Positions 35,535 through 44,804 are shown, counted from the stretch's first letter. The stretch: DNA of 64,000 nt from Bog-1198 sp963727045 (GCA_963727045.1 CAVSES010000002.1:1860001-1924000); one strand, 5' to 3'. Numbers and translations are program-made. The notes: generated by a model not told the origin, from the sequence alone.

Positions 35535-35561
35535 TCAAGATCCACCCGAACGCGCCGATAG
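35535..35561 (+). promoter_or_regulatory. Candidate sigma-28 (FliA) promoter of the Cache-receptor unit
   Basis: TCAAGATC, 11 bases, GCCGATAG. Seven of eight bases of the -10 half match the flagellar sigma-28 consensus, and five of eight of the -35 half, with correct spacing. It is 54 bases before the Cache gene start, about the same distance as the site before cheY. Confidence 0.55.
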
Positions 35562-35615
35562 AAAATAACGAGTTTGAATCCATCCACCGGCGTGTTCCAT
35601 CGCCAAGGCATCGAA

Positions 35616-36077
35616 ATGCAATCCAACCTCAAGTCTCTCATCGCCGCGATCTTTCTCTGTGCATTGCCGTGCGCCGGGACCTTTGCCGAGGCGCCAAGCA
35701 GGGATGAAGTCGTCGCAGTCGTGAAGAAAGCCGCCGAGTTCTACAAGACGAACGGCAGGGACAAATCGCTGGTCGAATTCAACAAGAAGGACGGTCTGTT
35801 TGCGAAGGGCGAGGACTATGTGGACGTTCACGACATCAATGGCGTGTGCGTCGCACATCCGATTTCTCCTGCGAAGGTCGGTCTCAACCGCCTCGACCAA
35901 TCCGACTCCGCCGGAAAGTTCTATGTCAAAGAGTTGGTGAATGCCGCCAAACAGAAACCGTCCGGGTGGATCGAGTACGTGATGAAGAATCCGACGACGG
36001 GAAAACTCCAGAACAAGACGGCCTATTGGGAAGTGCACGACGGCCTCATCTTCAAGGCTGGTACCTACACCGAATAG
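35616..36077 (+). CDS. Secreted single-Cache domain protein
   Basis: A 153-residue protein: signal peptide (residues 1-26, ending CAGTFAEA), then one small Cache domain. Typical features are KAAEFYKTNGRDKSLVEFNKKDG, YVDVHDINGVCVAHP and GWIEYVMKNPTTGKLQNKTA, as in sCache_2 sensors that bind small ligands. It lacks membrane helices and signalling domain, so it would be a free periplasmic ligand-binding protein. It starts at ATG 35616; an upstream frame from 35574 is unlikely because it would hide the signal peptide. The next gene, 19 bases on, is a chemoreceptor, a possible partner. Confidence 0.8.
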   Translation: MQSNLKSLIAAIFLCALPCAGTFAEAPSRDEVVAVVKKAAEFYKTNGRDKSLVEFNKKDGLFAKGEDYVDVHDINGVCVAHPISPAKVGLNRLDQSDSAGKFYVKELVNAAKQKPSGWIEYVMKNPTTGKLQNKTAYWEVHDGLIFKAGTYTE

Positions 36078-36096
36078 GTGTGGCGCGCGGCCGCAA

Positions 36097-37902
36097 GTGA
36101 GAACGCTCGGCGACATTTCTCTACGATGGCAGATGCTGCTTGCCCCGCTGCTGTTGATCCTGACAATTCTGGCCATCGAGGCTGTCACCTATCGACAGCA
36201 GACCGGAGTCGATTCCGCCTCGGCGAGGCTCTTCAATGATACGGTTCGCGGGGTGACGGCGCTCGACGAAGCGGACGAGGCTGCGTTGGAGATCAACGGA
36301 CGGATGTTCCGCGCGATGGCCCTGGTGCAGAACGGCGCGCCGCCAAAGATCGTCCGTTCGCTCGTCGATTCCCTGCCAGGCGACCTCGACAAGCTTGGCG
36401 ACGCATTATCCGCCGTCGCCGAGCGCGCCGGTGGGAGCGGACATGAAGCCGAAGCCGCGAAGCTTGCCGATTTAACGGTCAAGTACCGCAAGTCCGGCAG
36501 CGAATTTTCAAAAACCCTGTTTGTCGATGCAAGCGTCGCCGTCGACTATGCGACCTCGGCCGGCGCGTTCTTTCAGGATCTGCACGCCATCCTCAAGGCG
36601 CTCTCCAAGTCCTACGGCGAGGCCTCGGCGGCCGAGTTTGCGGAAATGAAGGAGAATTCTGCGGGCGCGATGCATCGCACCGCGATCGGCGGACTCCTGG
36701 CGGTGGTCGGGGGACTCACGGTAAGCCTGTGGCTCGCGAGATCCTTGACGGCGCCGTTGGTGGAACTCACGCGCGTCGTCGGCGCGCTCGCGCGCGCGGA
36801 TTGGTCGGTCAACGTTCCGTACGCCATGCGCGGCGACGAGGTCGGCCGCATGGCGCGCGCGGTGAATGTGTTCCGCGATAACGGGGTCGAAAATGAGCGC
36901 CTGAAGCGTATCGAGGAGGAGGGCCGCCTGCGCGCGGTCGCGCAGCGGGCCGCGGAAGCCGAACGTGATCGCGCCGATCAGACGCGTTTCGCGGCCGAGG
37001 CGCAGCGAGCGCGGGAATTGACCGACTTGACGGAGCGCTTCGACGCGAACGCGCACCAGGTGCTTGGCAGCTTCGCGAACGCGTTTGGCACGTTGCAGGA
37101 AACTGCCGGGACCATGGGATCGGCCGCCGATGCCACGCGCACGCGTGCGGACGAGGTGTCGCAGTCGGCCCTGGACGCGTCCAACAACGTACAGACCATC
37201 GCCGCGTCCATCGATGTGCTCGGCGGATCGATCGCGGACATTTCCAAACAGGTGTGCGCCTCCTCGATCATGGCGGAGACGGCATCGCGTGACGCCGACA
37301 GGCTCAACGGCACGCTGCAATCAATGAACGCCGCCGCGCTCGAGATTGGATCGGTGCTCGACTTCATCAAATCGATCGCGAGCCGCACCAGCCTGCTGGC
37401 GCTCAACGCCACCATCGAGGCGGCCCGCGCCGGGCCTGCCGGCCGCGGTTTCGCGGTCGTTGCCAATGAAGTCAAAGCGCTCGCGACCCAGACCAAGCAG
37501 GCGACAGACGGGGTCACCTCCCAGGTGGAGCGCATTCAGACGCTGTCAAGGGAGGCGGCCGGCGACGTCACGTCGATTGCGGAGACGATTCGTTCGTTGA
37601 GCAGCGGCTCCGCGTCGATATCGAGCGCGGTCGCCGGGCAGAGCGCCGCCATGGGCACCATCGTCAAGTCGGTGCAATCGGCCGCCGAATTCACCCGGCG
37701 GGTCAGCGATCAAATCCAAGAGGTCAAAGGCACGGCCGGTGAGACAGAGCATGCGGCGGAAGGCGTGCTGAATGCGTCGGCCGATCTCGCCCGCCAAACC
37801 GACCTCCTGGAAGCCGAGGTGTCGGGTTACTTGAACGCGATGCGGCCGAAGGCCGCCGCGGAGCGAATGGATGCGATGAACCACCGACAGGTGGCCGTCT
37901 GA
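36097..37902 (+). CDS. Methyl-accepting chemotaxis protein
   Basis: A 601-residue chemoreceptor. One membrane segment near the N-terminus (about 10-28), a helical periplasmic domain of four-helix-bundle type (about 30-190), a second membrane segment (about 192-212), HAMP (about 212-265) and a long cytoplasmic coiled coil with the signalling hairpin LLALNATIEAARAG, then GRGFAVVANEVKALA. No CheR-tethering pentapeptide at the C-terminus. The GTG start lacks a strong Shine-Dalgarno sequence. It is probably co-transcribed with the Cache gene upstream. Confidence 0.92.
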   Translation: MRTLGDISLRWQMLLAPLLLILTILAIEAVTYRQQTGVDSASARLFNDTVRGVTALDEADEAALEINGRMFRAMALVQNGAPPKIVRSLVDSLPGDLDKLGDALSAVAERAGGSGHEAEAAKLADLTVKYRKSGSEFSKTLFVDASVAVDYATSAGAFFQDLHAILKALSKSYGEASAAEFAEMKENSAGAMHRTAIGGLLAVVGGLTVSLWLARSLTAPLVELTRVVGALARADWSVNVPYAMRGDEVGRMARAVNVFRDNGVENERLKRIEEEGRLRAVAQRAAEAERDRADQTRFAAEAQRARELTDLTERFDANAHQVLGSFANAFGTLQETAGTMGSAADATRTRADEVSQSALDASNNVQTIAASIDVLGGSIADISKQVCASSIMAETASRDADRLNGTLQSMNAAALEIGSVLDFIKSIASRTSLLALNATIEAARAGPAGRGFAVVANEVKALATQTKQATDGVTSQVERIQTLSREAAGDVTSIAETIRSLSSGSASISSAVAGQSAAMGTIVKSVQSAAEFTRRVSDQIQEVKGTAGETEHAAEGVLNASADLARQTDLLEAEVSGYLNAMRPKAAAERMDAMNHRQVAV

Positions 37903-37940
37903 ATGTGCCTGCCTGAAGATATCGAAGCTTGGAGATGAAC

Positions 37941-40206
37941 ATGAATTTCAGCAAATCAGTGGGCGCCCGCATCATGCTTGCATTTGGCGGGGTGATCATC
38001 GTGCTGGGCGCCGCAGTAGCCTTGAGCGTCTCCCGACTTGCTTCGTTCAATGCCGGCCTTGGCTTGGTCAGCGGCGCGGAGCTCACCAAGATCGTCGAAA
38101 CCGAAGAATGGAGCGCGAGCATCGCTCAAACGATGGCCCACACCCGAAACATGCTGCTGATGGACGACAAGATCCAGGTGCAGTCGGAAATCGATGAAAC
38201 ACGGAAGCTGGCCGAGAAGCGCAAGGAGCACGCGGACGCCATGTTGGCGAACGTCCACTCGCCCGAGGGGAAGGCGCTGTTGCAGACGGCCCTGAATGCA
38301 CGTGATGTCCTCGTCCCGCTGGATGCCGAATATCTCCTTCAAGTCGAGGCTGGGGACCTCAAGGGCGCAAAGGACACGCTGTTTCAGCGGCTCCGACCCG
38401 CGCAGAGCGACATGTTTACCGCCCTGCAGAAGCTGGCCGAACACCAGAAGGAAAGGATCCATGCGACGGCCAAGGACCTGTCGGCTTCCTACGAGAGCAC
38501 CCGTCTGTTTGTCATCGCCCTTTCGCTGGCTGTCATCGCCGTCGCATGCGCGCTCGCATTTCTCATCACGCGGGCCATCAAGAATCCGTTGAATCATGCG
38601 GTGGCGGTACTAAGTGAAATCGAGAAGGGGAATTATTCGAGCATCGTTACCGCGAGCTCGAACGACGAGATCGGGCAGACCCTGCGGGGCCTCGATCGCA
38701 TGCAGGTCGCCTTGCGCGACCGTGTGACGAAGGAACGCGCTCTCGGCGACGGAAAATGCCCGGATCCGCACGGCTCTCGATCGCGTGTCGATCGGCGTGA
38801 TGCTGGCGGACCTGCAGGGAAATGTCATCTACGCAAACGATGCGGTCGTGGCGATATTCCGCAGACGCATGAGCGAGGTGCGCAAGCAACTCCCGACGTT
38901 CGACGCCGAGCGGATCGTCGGCAGCTCCATCGACGACTTTCACCGGGCGCCCGCGCAGCAGCGGCATTTGCTGTCGAGTCTCACCGGCACGCACACGGTC
39001 GACATCAAGATGGGCGATACCGTCATGCGCGCGACCATCAATTCGGTCTCCGATGACGACGGCGAGCGCGTGGGGTCGGTGGTCCAATGGACCGATCGGA
39101 CGCAGGAGGTGGCCATCGAAACCGAGGTGCAGGCGGTCGTGGCCAAGGCGATAGACGGGGATCTGACGGCCCGCATTCGCGAGGAAGGCAAGGAAGGCTT
39201 CTTCAAGACGCTTTCGCTCGGCATGAATCGGCTGCTCACGAACACGGCGGACGTGGTGCGCAGCATGAGTCATGCAGCGGCGGAGGTGCGCGCCGGATCG
39301 GAGGAGATCTCCCGCGGCAATACGGACTTGAGCCAGCGCACCGAGGAGCAGGCGTCGAGTCTCGAGGAGACGGCGTCTTCGATGGAACAGATGACGTCGA
39401 CCGTGAAGAACAATGCGGAAAACGCCGCCCAGGCCAATCAGCTCGCCTCGGCGGCGCGGGAGCAGGCCGAAAGGGGCGGCTCGGTCGTCGGAGCGGCTGT
39501 CATCGCGATGGGCGAAATCAATGCCTCCTCGAAGCGCATCGCCGACATCATCAGCGTCATCGACGAGATCGCCTTTCAGACGAACCTGCTGGCGCTCAAT
39601 GCGGCGGTGGAAGCCGCGCGGGCCGGCGAGCAGGGACGCGGCTTTGCGGTCGTCGCCTCGGAGGTCAGGAACCTGGCCTCGCGCAGCGCCGAGGCCGCCA
39701 AAGAGATCAAGACCTTGATCAAAGACTCGGTCGGCAAGGTGACCGAAGGGGCCAAGCTGGTGGATGAATCCGGCAAGGTGCTCGCCGAGATCGTCACCGG
39801 CGTGACGAAGGTTACGGATGTGATGGCCGAGATCGCAAGTTCCAGTCGCGAACAGGCGTCGGGCATCGAACAGGTGAACAAAGCGATCATGATGATGGAC
39901 GATGTCACCCAGCAGAACGCGGCGCTGGTGGAAGAGGCGGCTGCGGCGGCGCAGGCGCTCACCGAACAGGCGTCGAGCCTGTTGCAACTGATCGCGCGCT
40001 ACAACGTCGGTGAAGCCGCCACCGATGTTGTCTCGCATGCGGCGGCGCGGCCGGCCCCGACCGCCCCCACGGCTCGCGCCGTGGAGCGCCGTTCGCCCAC
40101 CCGGCCCTTGACCGGCAAGAAGCGGCCCAACGTCGTCGTCTCCAAGGTTTCGGCGGTACCGCGTGCGACGCACGCTCCCGCGGAAGAGCAGTGGAAGGAC
40201 TTCTGA
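37941..40206 (+). CDS. Methyl-accepting chemotaxis protein with PAS region, frameshifted
   Basis: A chemoreceptor of about 754 residues once one base is removed. Part 1, from ATG 37941 (GGAG six bases before), has two membrane segments (about 9-35 and 190-212) around a helical sensor, and HAMP. Reading then shifts frame at 38751-38752: gacGGaaaatgcc becomes gacgaaaatgcc if one G is dropped, restoring ENARIRTALDRVSIGVMLAD. Part 2 continues through a PAS-like region and the signalling hairpin (NLLALNAAVEAARAGEQGRG) to a C-terminal QWKDF, which fits the CheR-tether pattern x-W-x-x-F. As read, two open frames exist (to 39056 and from 38785). Probably a sequence error, but a real mutation is possible. 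Confidence 0.75.
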
Positions 40207-40225
40207 TGATCCGTGCCGGCCGCGG

Positions 40226-40558
40226 CTATCCGGACTTCGGAATTGCGAGGGTGCCGCCGACCGCTTCGAGAAACGTGCGCTCCTCGCGCAGGATGAAGCG
40301 ACCGGTTTGGGCAAAGGCGAAATTCGCGCGCGCATCCGCGTCCTCCTTCAGGCGCGCCCGGTAAGACTCGTAAGCCGCAAGGGACTCGAACCCGATGAGG
40401 CCCCAGCCAATGTGGTTGGTTCCCTCGTGGGGCAGAAAGTATCCGAGCAGATCGCCACCGCAACGCGGAATGATGCGCCCCCAATTCTCCGCGTAGGTCT
40501 TGAACTCGGCGCGCTGGAAGGGATCGATTTCGTAGCGGATGAAACAGACGACGCTCAT
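40226..40558 (-). CDS. NIPSNAP family protein
   Basis: A 110-residue ferredoxin-like (dimeric alpha-beta barrel) protein of the NIPSNAP family, recognised from VVCFIRYEIDPFQRAEFKTY at the N-terminus, GGDLLGYFLPHEGTN in the middle, and LAAYESYRARLKEDADA. Function of bacterial members is unknown. It is divergent from the ArsR-type regulator 52 bases away, an arrangement that suggests that regulator controls it. Confidence 0.85.
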   Translation of the reverse strand: MSVVCFIRYEIDPFQRAEFKTYAENWGRIIPRCGGDLLGYFLPHEGTNHIGWGLIGFESLAAYESYRARLKEDADARANFAFAQTGRFILREERTFLEAVGGTLAIPKSG

Positions 40559-40585
40559 GGGAGCAATTTAGGCGCTTGCATGTAA

Positions 40586-40600
40586 TAGATGGTTCGTCTA
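40586..40600. promoter_or_regulatory. Imperfect dyad between NIPSNAP and ArsR genes
   Basis: TAGATGGTTCGTCTA: TAGA/TCTA arms with a central G...C pair, 10 bases before the ArsR start and 27 bases before the NIPSNAP start. ArsR-type proteins bind such short imperfect dyads. Proposed only from symmetry and position. Confidence 0.35.
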
Positions 40601-40610
40601 GCGTCGAATC

Positions 40611-41363
40611 ATGAAAGACGGCCCGAATATCGCCCGAATTGCGGCTCTGCTGGGCGACGCCGCCCGGGCCGACGTGCTGACGGCGCTGATGGCGGATCGG
40701 TCGTTAACGGCGACCGAATTGGCGGCGGTTGCCGGAGTGACTAAGCAGACGATGAGCGCGCACTTGTCGAAGTTGCTCGATGCCGCGCTTGTGGCGGTGG
40801 ATCAGCAGGGACGCCATCGATACTTCCGCCTCGCCGATGAAGATGTCGCGGCGTTGCTCGAGTCCTTGATGGGAGTCGCTTTTCGGACCGGCGCCGTCCG
40901 GCTGCTCTCGAGTCCGCGAGAACCCGCCCTGCGTCGGGCACGAATCTGCTACGACCATCTCGCCGGCGAGTTTGGCGTGATGGCCTACCAATCCCTGTTG
41001 CGCCGGGGGACCTTCGAGATGTCCTGCGGCGAGCCTCGGCTCACCGGGGCGGGCGAGGAGTGGTTCAGGCAATTCGGGGTCGACACGGCGGCCGCCGCCC
41101 GGCAACGTCGCGCGTTTTGCAGGCCCTGCATGGATTGGAGCGAACGCAGGCATCATCTCGCGGGATCGCTCGGCGCAGCCCTATTGTCCCGTTACATTGC
41201 ATTGAAGTGGGCGGCGCGCGACAAGAATTCGCGCGTGGTCAAATTCACTCCGGGCGGAGAACGCGCGTTCCGCGAGCTCTTCGATACGGCGGCGATTCGC
41301 GAATCCCGCGGGGTCAATCCGCCTGCGCCGTTTCGAAGCCCGTCAGGACATTCACCACATTGA
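40611..41363 (+). CDS. ArsR family transcriptional regulator
   Basis: A 250-residue regulator. The N-terminal 90 residues are a winged helix of ArsR type (ARIAALLGDAARADVLTALM, LTATELAAVAGVTKQTMSAHLSKLLDAALV, QGRHRYFRLA). The remaining 150 residues are a longer C-terminal domain with CRPCMDWSERRHHLAGSLG, where two Cys could take part in metal or redox sensing; this is inference. Divergent from the NIPSNAP gene. Its 3' end overlaps the amidohydrolase gene on the other strand by 50 bases. Confidence 0.88.
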   Translation: MKDGPNIARIAALLGDAARADVLTALMADRSLTATELAAVAGVTKQTMSAHLSKLLDAALVAVDQQGRHRYFRLADEDVAALLESLMGVAFRTGAVRLLSSPREPALRRARICYDHLAGEFGVMAYQSLLRRGTFEMSCGEPRLTGAGEEWFRQFGVDTAAAARQRRAFCRPCMDWSERRHHLAGSLGAALLSRYIALKWAARDKNSRVVKFTPGGERAFRELFDTAAIRESRGVNPPAPFRSPSGHSPH

Positions 41364-42351
41364 TGCCGATTTTGCCGACGGCGTACCCGCCCTCGAGCAC
41401 GAACAGCGTCGGAACGGCGCAGGCGCCGATCATTTGACCGTAGGTGAAGAAATCCGCGGATTGCAGGCGAAAGAAGCTGATCGGGTCTTCCGCGAAGGTG
41501 TCCACGCCGAGGGACACCACCAGTGCGTCCGCCCGGAAATCCTCGATGCGGCGGAGCGCGACGCGCAGCGCCCCGGCCCAGGCGCCGAATTCAGTGCCTC
41601 TGGGGAGCGGCAAATTCAGCGTAAATCCTTCGCCCGCGCCGATGCCCGTTTCATCGGCATAGCCTGAAAAGTACGGAAACGCCTCCGCGGGATCGCCATG
41701 CAGCGACACGTACAGCACGTCAGGGCGATCATAAAAAATGTCCTGGGTGCCGTTGCCGTGATGAAAATCAACATCGAGGACGGCAACACGCGCGGCCCCT
41801 GTGTCGCGCAGGTATTGCGCCGCGATCGCGGCGTTATTCAAGAAACAGTAGCCACCGTACAGGTCGCGCGCCGCGTGATGACCCGGCGGCCGGCACAAGG
41901 CAAACGCGGCGCCATCGCCGCCCTCGATCCGCGATGCGCCGGTCAAGGCGACGTCCGCGGCGGCGAGCGCAGCCTCGAAGGTGCCGTGACTGATCGAAGT
42001 CTCGCCCGCCATCGCGAAGTACCCGAGCCTGCCCGTGATGCTGTTCGGGCGGCGCTGGGACATGCGGCGCGCGGGCCAGCAGTCGGGAATGGCTTCGCCT
42101 CGGTTGCCCGCGGAGACCCACTCGCTCCAGGCTGATTCCAAAAAACCCAAGTACGCCGCATCGTGAACGCGCAGCAGAGGGGCGGTACCGAACTTCGACG
42201 GGGCGATGACAGCGCCGAGCCCTTGGGCTTCGACTCGCTCGAGAACCATCCGGGCGCGCTCGGGCGACTCGTGCGGACGGACCAATTCTCCTCCATAGAG
42301 TTCGGTCCGAGGACTGCGGAGCGCGTGATCCGGCGAGAATACGGTAAACAT
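41314..42351 (-). CDS. Histone deacetylase-like amidohydrolase (acetylpolyamine type)
   Basis: A 345-residue zinc amidohydrolase of the histone deacetylase/acetylpolyamine amidohydrolase family, which removes acetyl groups from lysine or polyamines. Visible are the active-site RPPGHHAARDLYGGYCFLNNAAI with the His pair, VLDVDFHHGNGTQDIFY with zinc ligands, and SLGVDTFAEDP near the end. The longer insert before the active site (IPDCWPARRMSQRRPNSITG) resembles acetylpolyamine amidohydrolases. Its substrate is not told by the neighbours. Confidence 0.88.
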   Translation of the reverse strand: MFTVFSPDHALRSPRTELYGGELVRPHESPERARMVLERVEAQGLGAVIAPSKFGTAPLLRVHDAAYLGFLESAWSEWVSAGNRGEAIPDCWPARRMSQRRPNSITGRLGYFAMAGETSISHGTFEAALAAADVALTGASRIEGGDGAAFALCRPPGHHAARDLYGGYCFLNNAAIAAQYLRDTGAARVAVLDVDFHHGNGTQDIFYDRPDVLYVSLHGDPAEAFPYFSGYADETGIGAGEGFTLNLPLPRGTEFGAWAGALRVALRRIEDFRADALVVSLGVDTFAEDPISFFRLQSADFFTYGQMIGACAVPTLFVLEGGYAVGKIGINVVNVLTGFETAQAD

Positions 42352-42473
42352 TCAATTCTCTCCCTTGGCGCCAATGCGCATCATGGCTCCTGCCGGGCCG
42401 CAACGGCGGCAAGAAATAGAAATCCTACACGGTAAGCTAGCGTGATCTTGACGAGGATTCGCGAATTGACAAC

Positions 42474-43739
42474 ATGGGCCCGCAGATGACTTCGCACCTC
42501 GCAATCTGGGGAATCGCCGGACTGGCGGCGGCTGGCGTGATTTTTCGCCCGCTGAGAATGCCGGAGGCGGTCTGGCCGCTGGTCGGTGCGACGGCACTGG
42601 TAGGATTCGGACTGCTGCCGCTCAGGGCCGCGGTGGACGGGGTGCGCAAGGGTGCCGACGTCTACCTTTTCTTGACGGGGATGATGCTGTTGGCCGAACT
42701 GGCCAGGCAGGAAGGCCTGTTCGACTGGCTGGCGGCAGGAGCCGCATCGATGGCCCGGGGTTCCGCAGATCGCTTGTTTGGTCTGGTTTACATCGTGGGC
42801 ATCGTGGTGACCGTTTTCCTGTCCAATGACGCGACCGCCGTGGTGTTAACCCCCGCCGTCGCGGCCGTGGCCCGCGCGGCCAAGGTCGAGCGGCCGCTGC
42901 CATACCTTTTTGCCTGTGCATTCATCGCCAACGCGGCCAGTTTCGTGCTGCCGATTTCCAACCCGGCAAATCTCGTGATCTATGCCAGTCGCATGCCGCC
43001 ACTGCTCCAATGGCTGCCGCGCTATGCGCTGCCCTCGCTGCTGTCGATCGGCCTCACATACGTGTTGCTTCGATGGACTCAGCGCAAGGATTTGCAGCAA
43101 TGCGTGGCCGTCGATGTGACTGTTCCCGTTCTGTCGGGCGCAAGCAAGTTGACTGCAATCGGCATCGTGGCCACGGCGGGGGTCTTGATGCTGGCGTCGG
43201 CATTGGGTCTGCAACTCGGGCTGCCGACCTGTATTGCGGGGCTCGCGACTCTCGGTGCGGTTTCCCTGGCGGCAGGCTCTTCGCCGTGGCGTTTTCTGCG
43301 GGAGGTTTCCTGGGGAGTGATCCCGTTGGTAGCCGGACTGTTCGTGCTCGTGGAAGGGCTGGACCGGTCGGGTGTCATCCATGCGGCGGGCGATTTTCTG
43401 CGCGATCAGGTGTCGCACTCCGGCAGGCTTGCCGCAGCGGGCGCCGGCGTGATCGTCGGCGTCGTTTCAAATCTCATCAACAATCTGCCGGCGGGACTCA
43501 TCGCCGGCACCGCCGTGCAGACAGCGAACGTCGCGCCCACTGTCGCGGGCGCAATCCTGATCGGCGTGGATGTGGGCCCAAACCTTTCTGTAACGGGGTC
43601 CCTCGCGACGATTCTATGGCTGACCGCGCTGCGCAGAGACGGCATCCACGTGCGGGCCGGGGACTTCCTGAAACTGGGCCTGGTGATTATGCCGCCCGTC
43701 CTCCTGCTGTCGCTCCTCGGGCTGCTGCTGGTTGATTAG
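42474..43739 (+). CDS. ArsB/SLC13-type inner-membrane anion transporter
   Basis: A 421-residue membrane protein with about ten hydrophobic segments, of the ArsB/NhaD ion-transporter superfamily. Seen are FLTGMMLLAELARQEGLFDW, VTVFLSNDATAVVLTPAV and PISNPANLVIYASRMPP, which are the conserved half-repeats of ArsB-like permeases, and SNLINNLPAGLIAGTA in the second half. ArsB exports arsenite, but no arsC lies here and the adjacent ArsR-type gene is not directly upstream, so arsenite is only one option. ATG 42486 is an alternative start. It is the last gene before the str promoter. Confidence 0.8.
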   Translation: MGPQMTSHLAIWGIAGLAAAGVIFRPLRMPEAVWPLVGATALVGFGLLPLRAAVDGVRKGADVYLFLTGMMLLAELARQEGLFDWLAAGAASMARGSADRLFGLVYIVGIVVTVFLSNDATAVVLTPAVAAVARAAKVERPLPYLFACAFIANAASFVLPISNPANLVIYASRMPPLLQWLPRYALPSLLSIGLTYVLLRWTQRKDLQQCVAVDVTVPVLSGASKLTAIGIVATAGVLMLASALGLQLGLPTCIAGLATLGAVSLAAGSSPWRFLREVSWGVIPLVAGLFVLVEGLDRSGVIHAAGDFLRDQVSHSGRLAAAGAGVIVGVVSNLINNLPAGLIAGTAVQTANVAPTVAGAILIGVDVGPNLSVTGSLATILWLTALRRDGIHVRAGDFLKLGLVIMPPVLLLSLLGLLLVD

Positions 43740-43803
43740 CCGGTAGGATGGTTGGCCGGGCAGCGAACGACGTCATTGCGCATGCTGCATCGCCGCATTC
43801 TCC

Positions 43804-43832
43804 TTGACACCCGCTCGCCCGGTTCCTACAAT
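43804..43832 (+). promoter_or_regulatory. Sigma-70 promoter of the str operon (rpsL)
   Basis: TTGACA, a 17-base spacer, then TACAAT: a perfect -35 and five of six bases of the -10 at ideal spacing. Transcription would start near 43839, leaving a leader of about 100 bases before rpsL. No other promoter of this quality is visible in the upstream gap. Confidence 0.8.
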
Positions 43833-43940
43833 CGCCGGCCTTTGTCTCCGGGCATACGTGCGGGGCATGCGCGCCCGTCAATTTTAGTCAATGCATCACG
43901 CCGCTCCTGTCATTTCAAGAGGGTGGCTCAAAAGGTATTT

Positions 43941-44315
43941 ATGGCGACGACGACCCAACTGATTCGCACCGGCCGGAACGAGCCTGCCTGGAAGTCCAAG
44001 GTTCCGGCGCTCGCAGCCTCGCCGCAGAAGCGCGGGGTGTGTACGCGCGTTTATACGACGACCCCGAAAAAACCCAATTCGGCGCTGCGCAAGGTATGCC
44101 GCGTGCGCTTGACCAATGGATATGAGGTTTCGAGTTACATCGGCGGCGAAGGCCACAATTTGCAGGAACACTCGGTGGTATTGATCCGCGGCGGCCGCGT
44201 CAAGGATTTGCCCGGTGTCCGCTACCACACTGTCCGCGGCGCGCTCGACTGCGCCGGCGTCAGCGATCGCCGGCAAGGCCGTTCGAAGTACGGCGCCAAA
44301 CGCCCCAAGAAATAA
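43941..44315 (+). CDS. rpsL: 30S ribosomal protein S12
   Basis: Protein of the decoding centre, 124 residues. Conserved core is intact: VCTRVYTTTPKKPNSALRKV and GGRVKDLPGVRYHTVRGALD, covering both streptomycin-contact loops with the usual Lys residues, so the allele looks wild type for those sites. The N-terminus is slightly divergent (GRNEPAWKSKVPALAASPQK). AAAAGG lies five bases before ATG 43941; an open frame from 43752 would run through the promoter. Confidence 0.96.
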   Translation: MATTTQLIRTGRNEPAWKSKVPALAASPQKRGVCTRVYTTTPKKPNSALRKVCRVRLTNGYEVSSYIGGEGHNLQEHSVVLIRGGRVKDLPGVRYHTVRGALDCAGVSDRRQGRSKYGAKRPKK

Positions 44316-44324
44316 AGGTTTCCC

Positions 44325-44804
44325 ATGTCCCGTAGAGCAGCAGCCCCCCATCGCACCATCCTTCCCGACCCCAAGTTCGGGAACGACATGTTGGCCAAGT
44401 TCATCAACATGGTGATGGAGCGCGGCAAGAAGTCCGCAGCCGAAAAGATCGTGTATGGCGCCATCGACCGCATTGGCGACAAGAGCGGTCGCGCGGGCGG
44501 CGAAGCTATTGCTGTACTGCAGCAAGCGCTCGACAATGTCAAGCCCGTGGTCGAGGTCAAGAGCCGCCGAGTCGGCGGCGCCACCTACCAAGTGCCCGTT
44601 GAAGTGCGGGCGAATCGCCGCCAGACGTTGGCGATGCGCTGGGTGATAGAGGCCGCCACCGCGCGCAGCGAGAAGTCCATGGCACATCGTCTCGCCGCGG
44701 AACTGATGGAGGCCGCCGAGAATCGCGGCGCCGCGGTCCGCAAGCGCGAAGATACTCACCGCATGGCCGAGGCCAACAAGGCGTTCGCACACTACCGCTG
44801 GTAG
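44325..44804 (+). CDS. rpsG: 30S ribosomal protein S7
   Basis: Primary 16S rRNA binding protein that organises the 30S head, 159 residues. Family landmarks are PDPKFGNDMLAKFINMVMERGK, VEVKSRRVGGATYQVPVEV, and RRQTLAMRWVIEAATARSEK. In enteric bacteria S7 also represses the str operon mRNA. Nine bases after rpsL; then a 136-base gap before fusA that contains a repeat element. Confidence 0.96.
   Translation: MSRRAAAPHRTILPDPKFGNDMLAKFINMVMERGKKSAAEKIVYGAIDRIGDKSGRAGGEAIAVLQQALDNVKPVVEVKSRRVGGATYQVPVEVRANRRQTLAMRWVIEAATARSEKSMAHRLAAELMEAAENRGAAVRKREDTHRMAEANKAFAHYRW

Noticed and set aside
38647..40335. 562-codon open frame on the minus strand
   Set aside because: Antisense of the second chemoreceptor; Arg-rich and without motifs.
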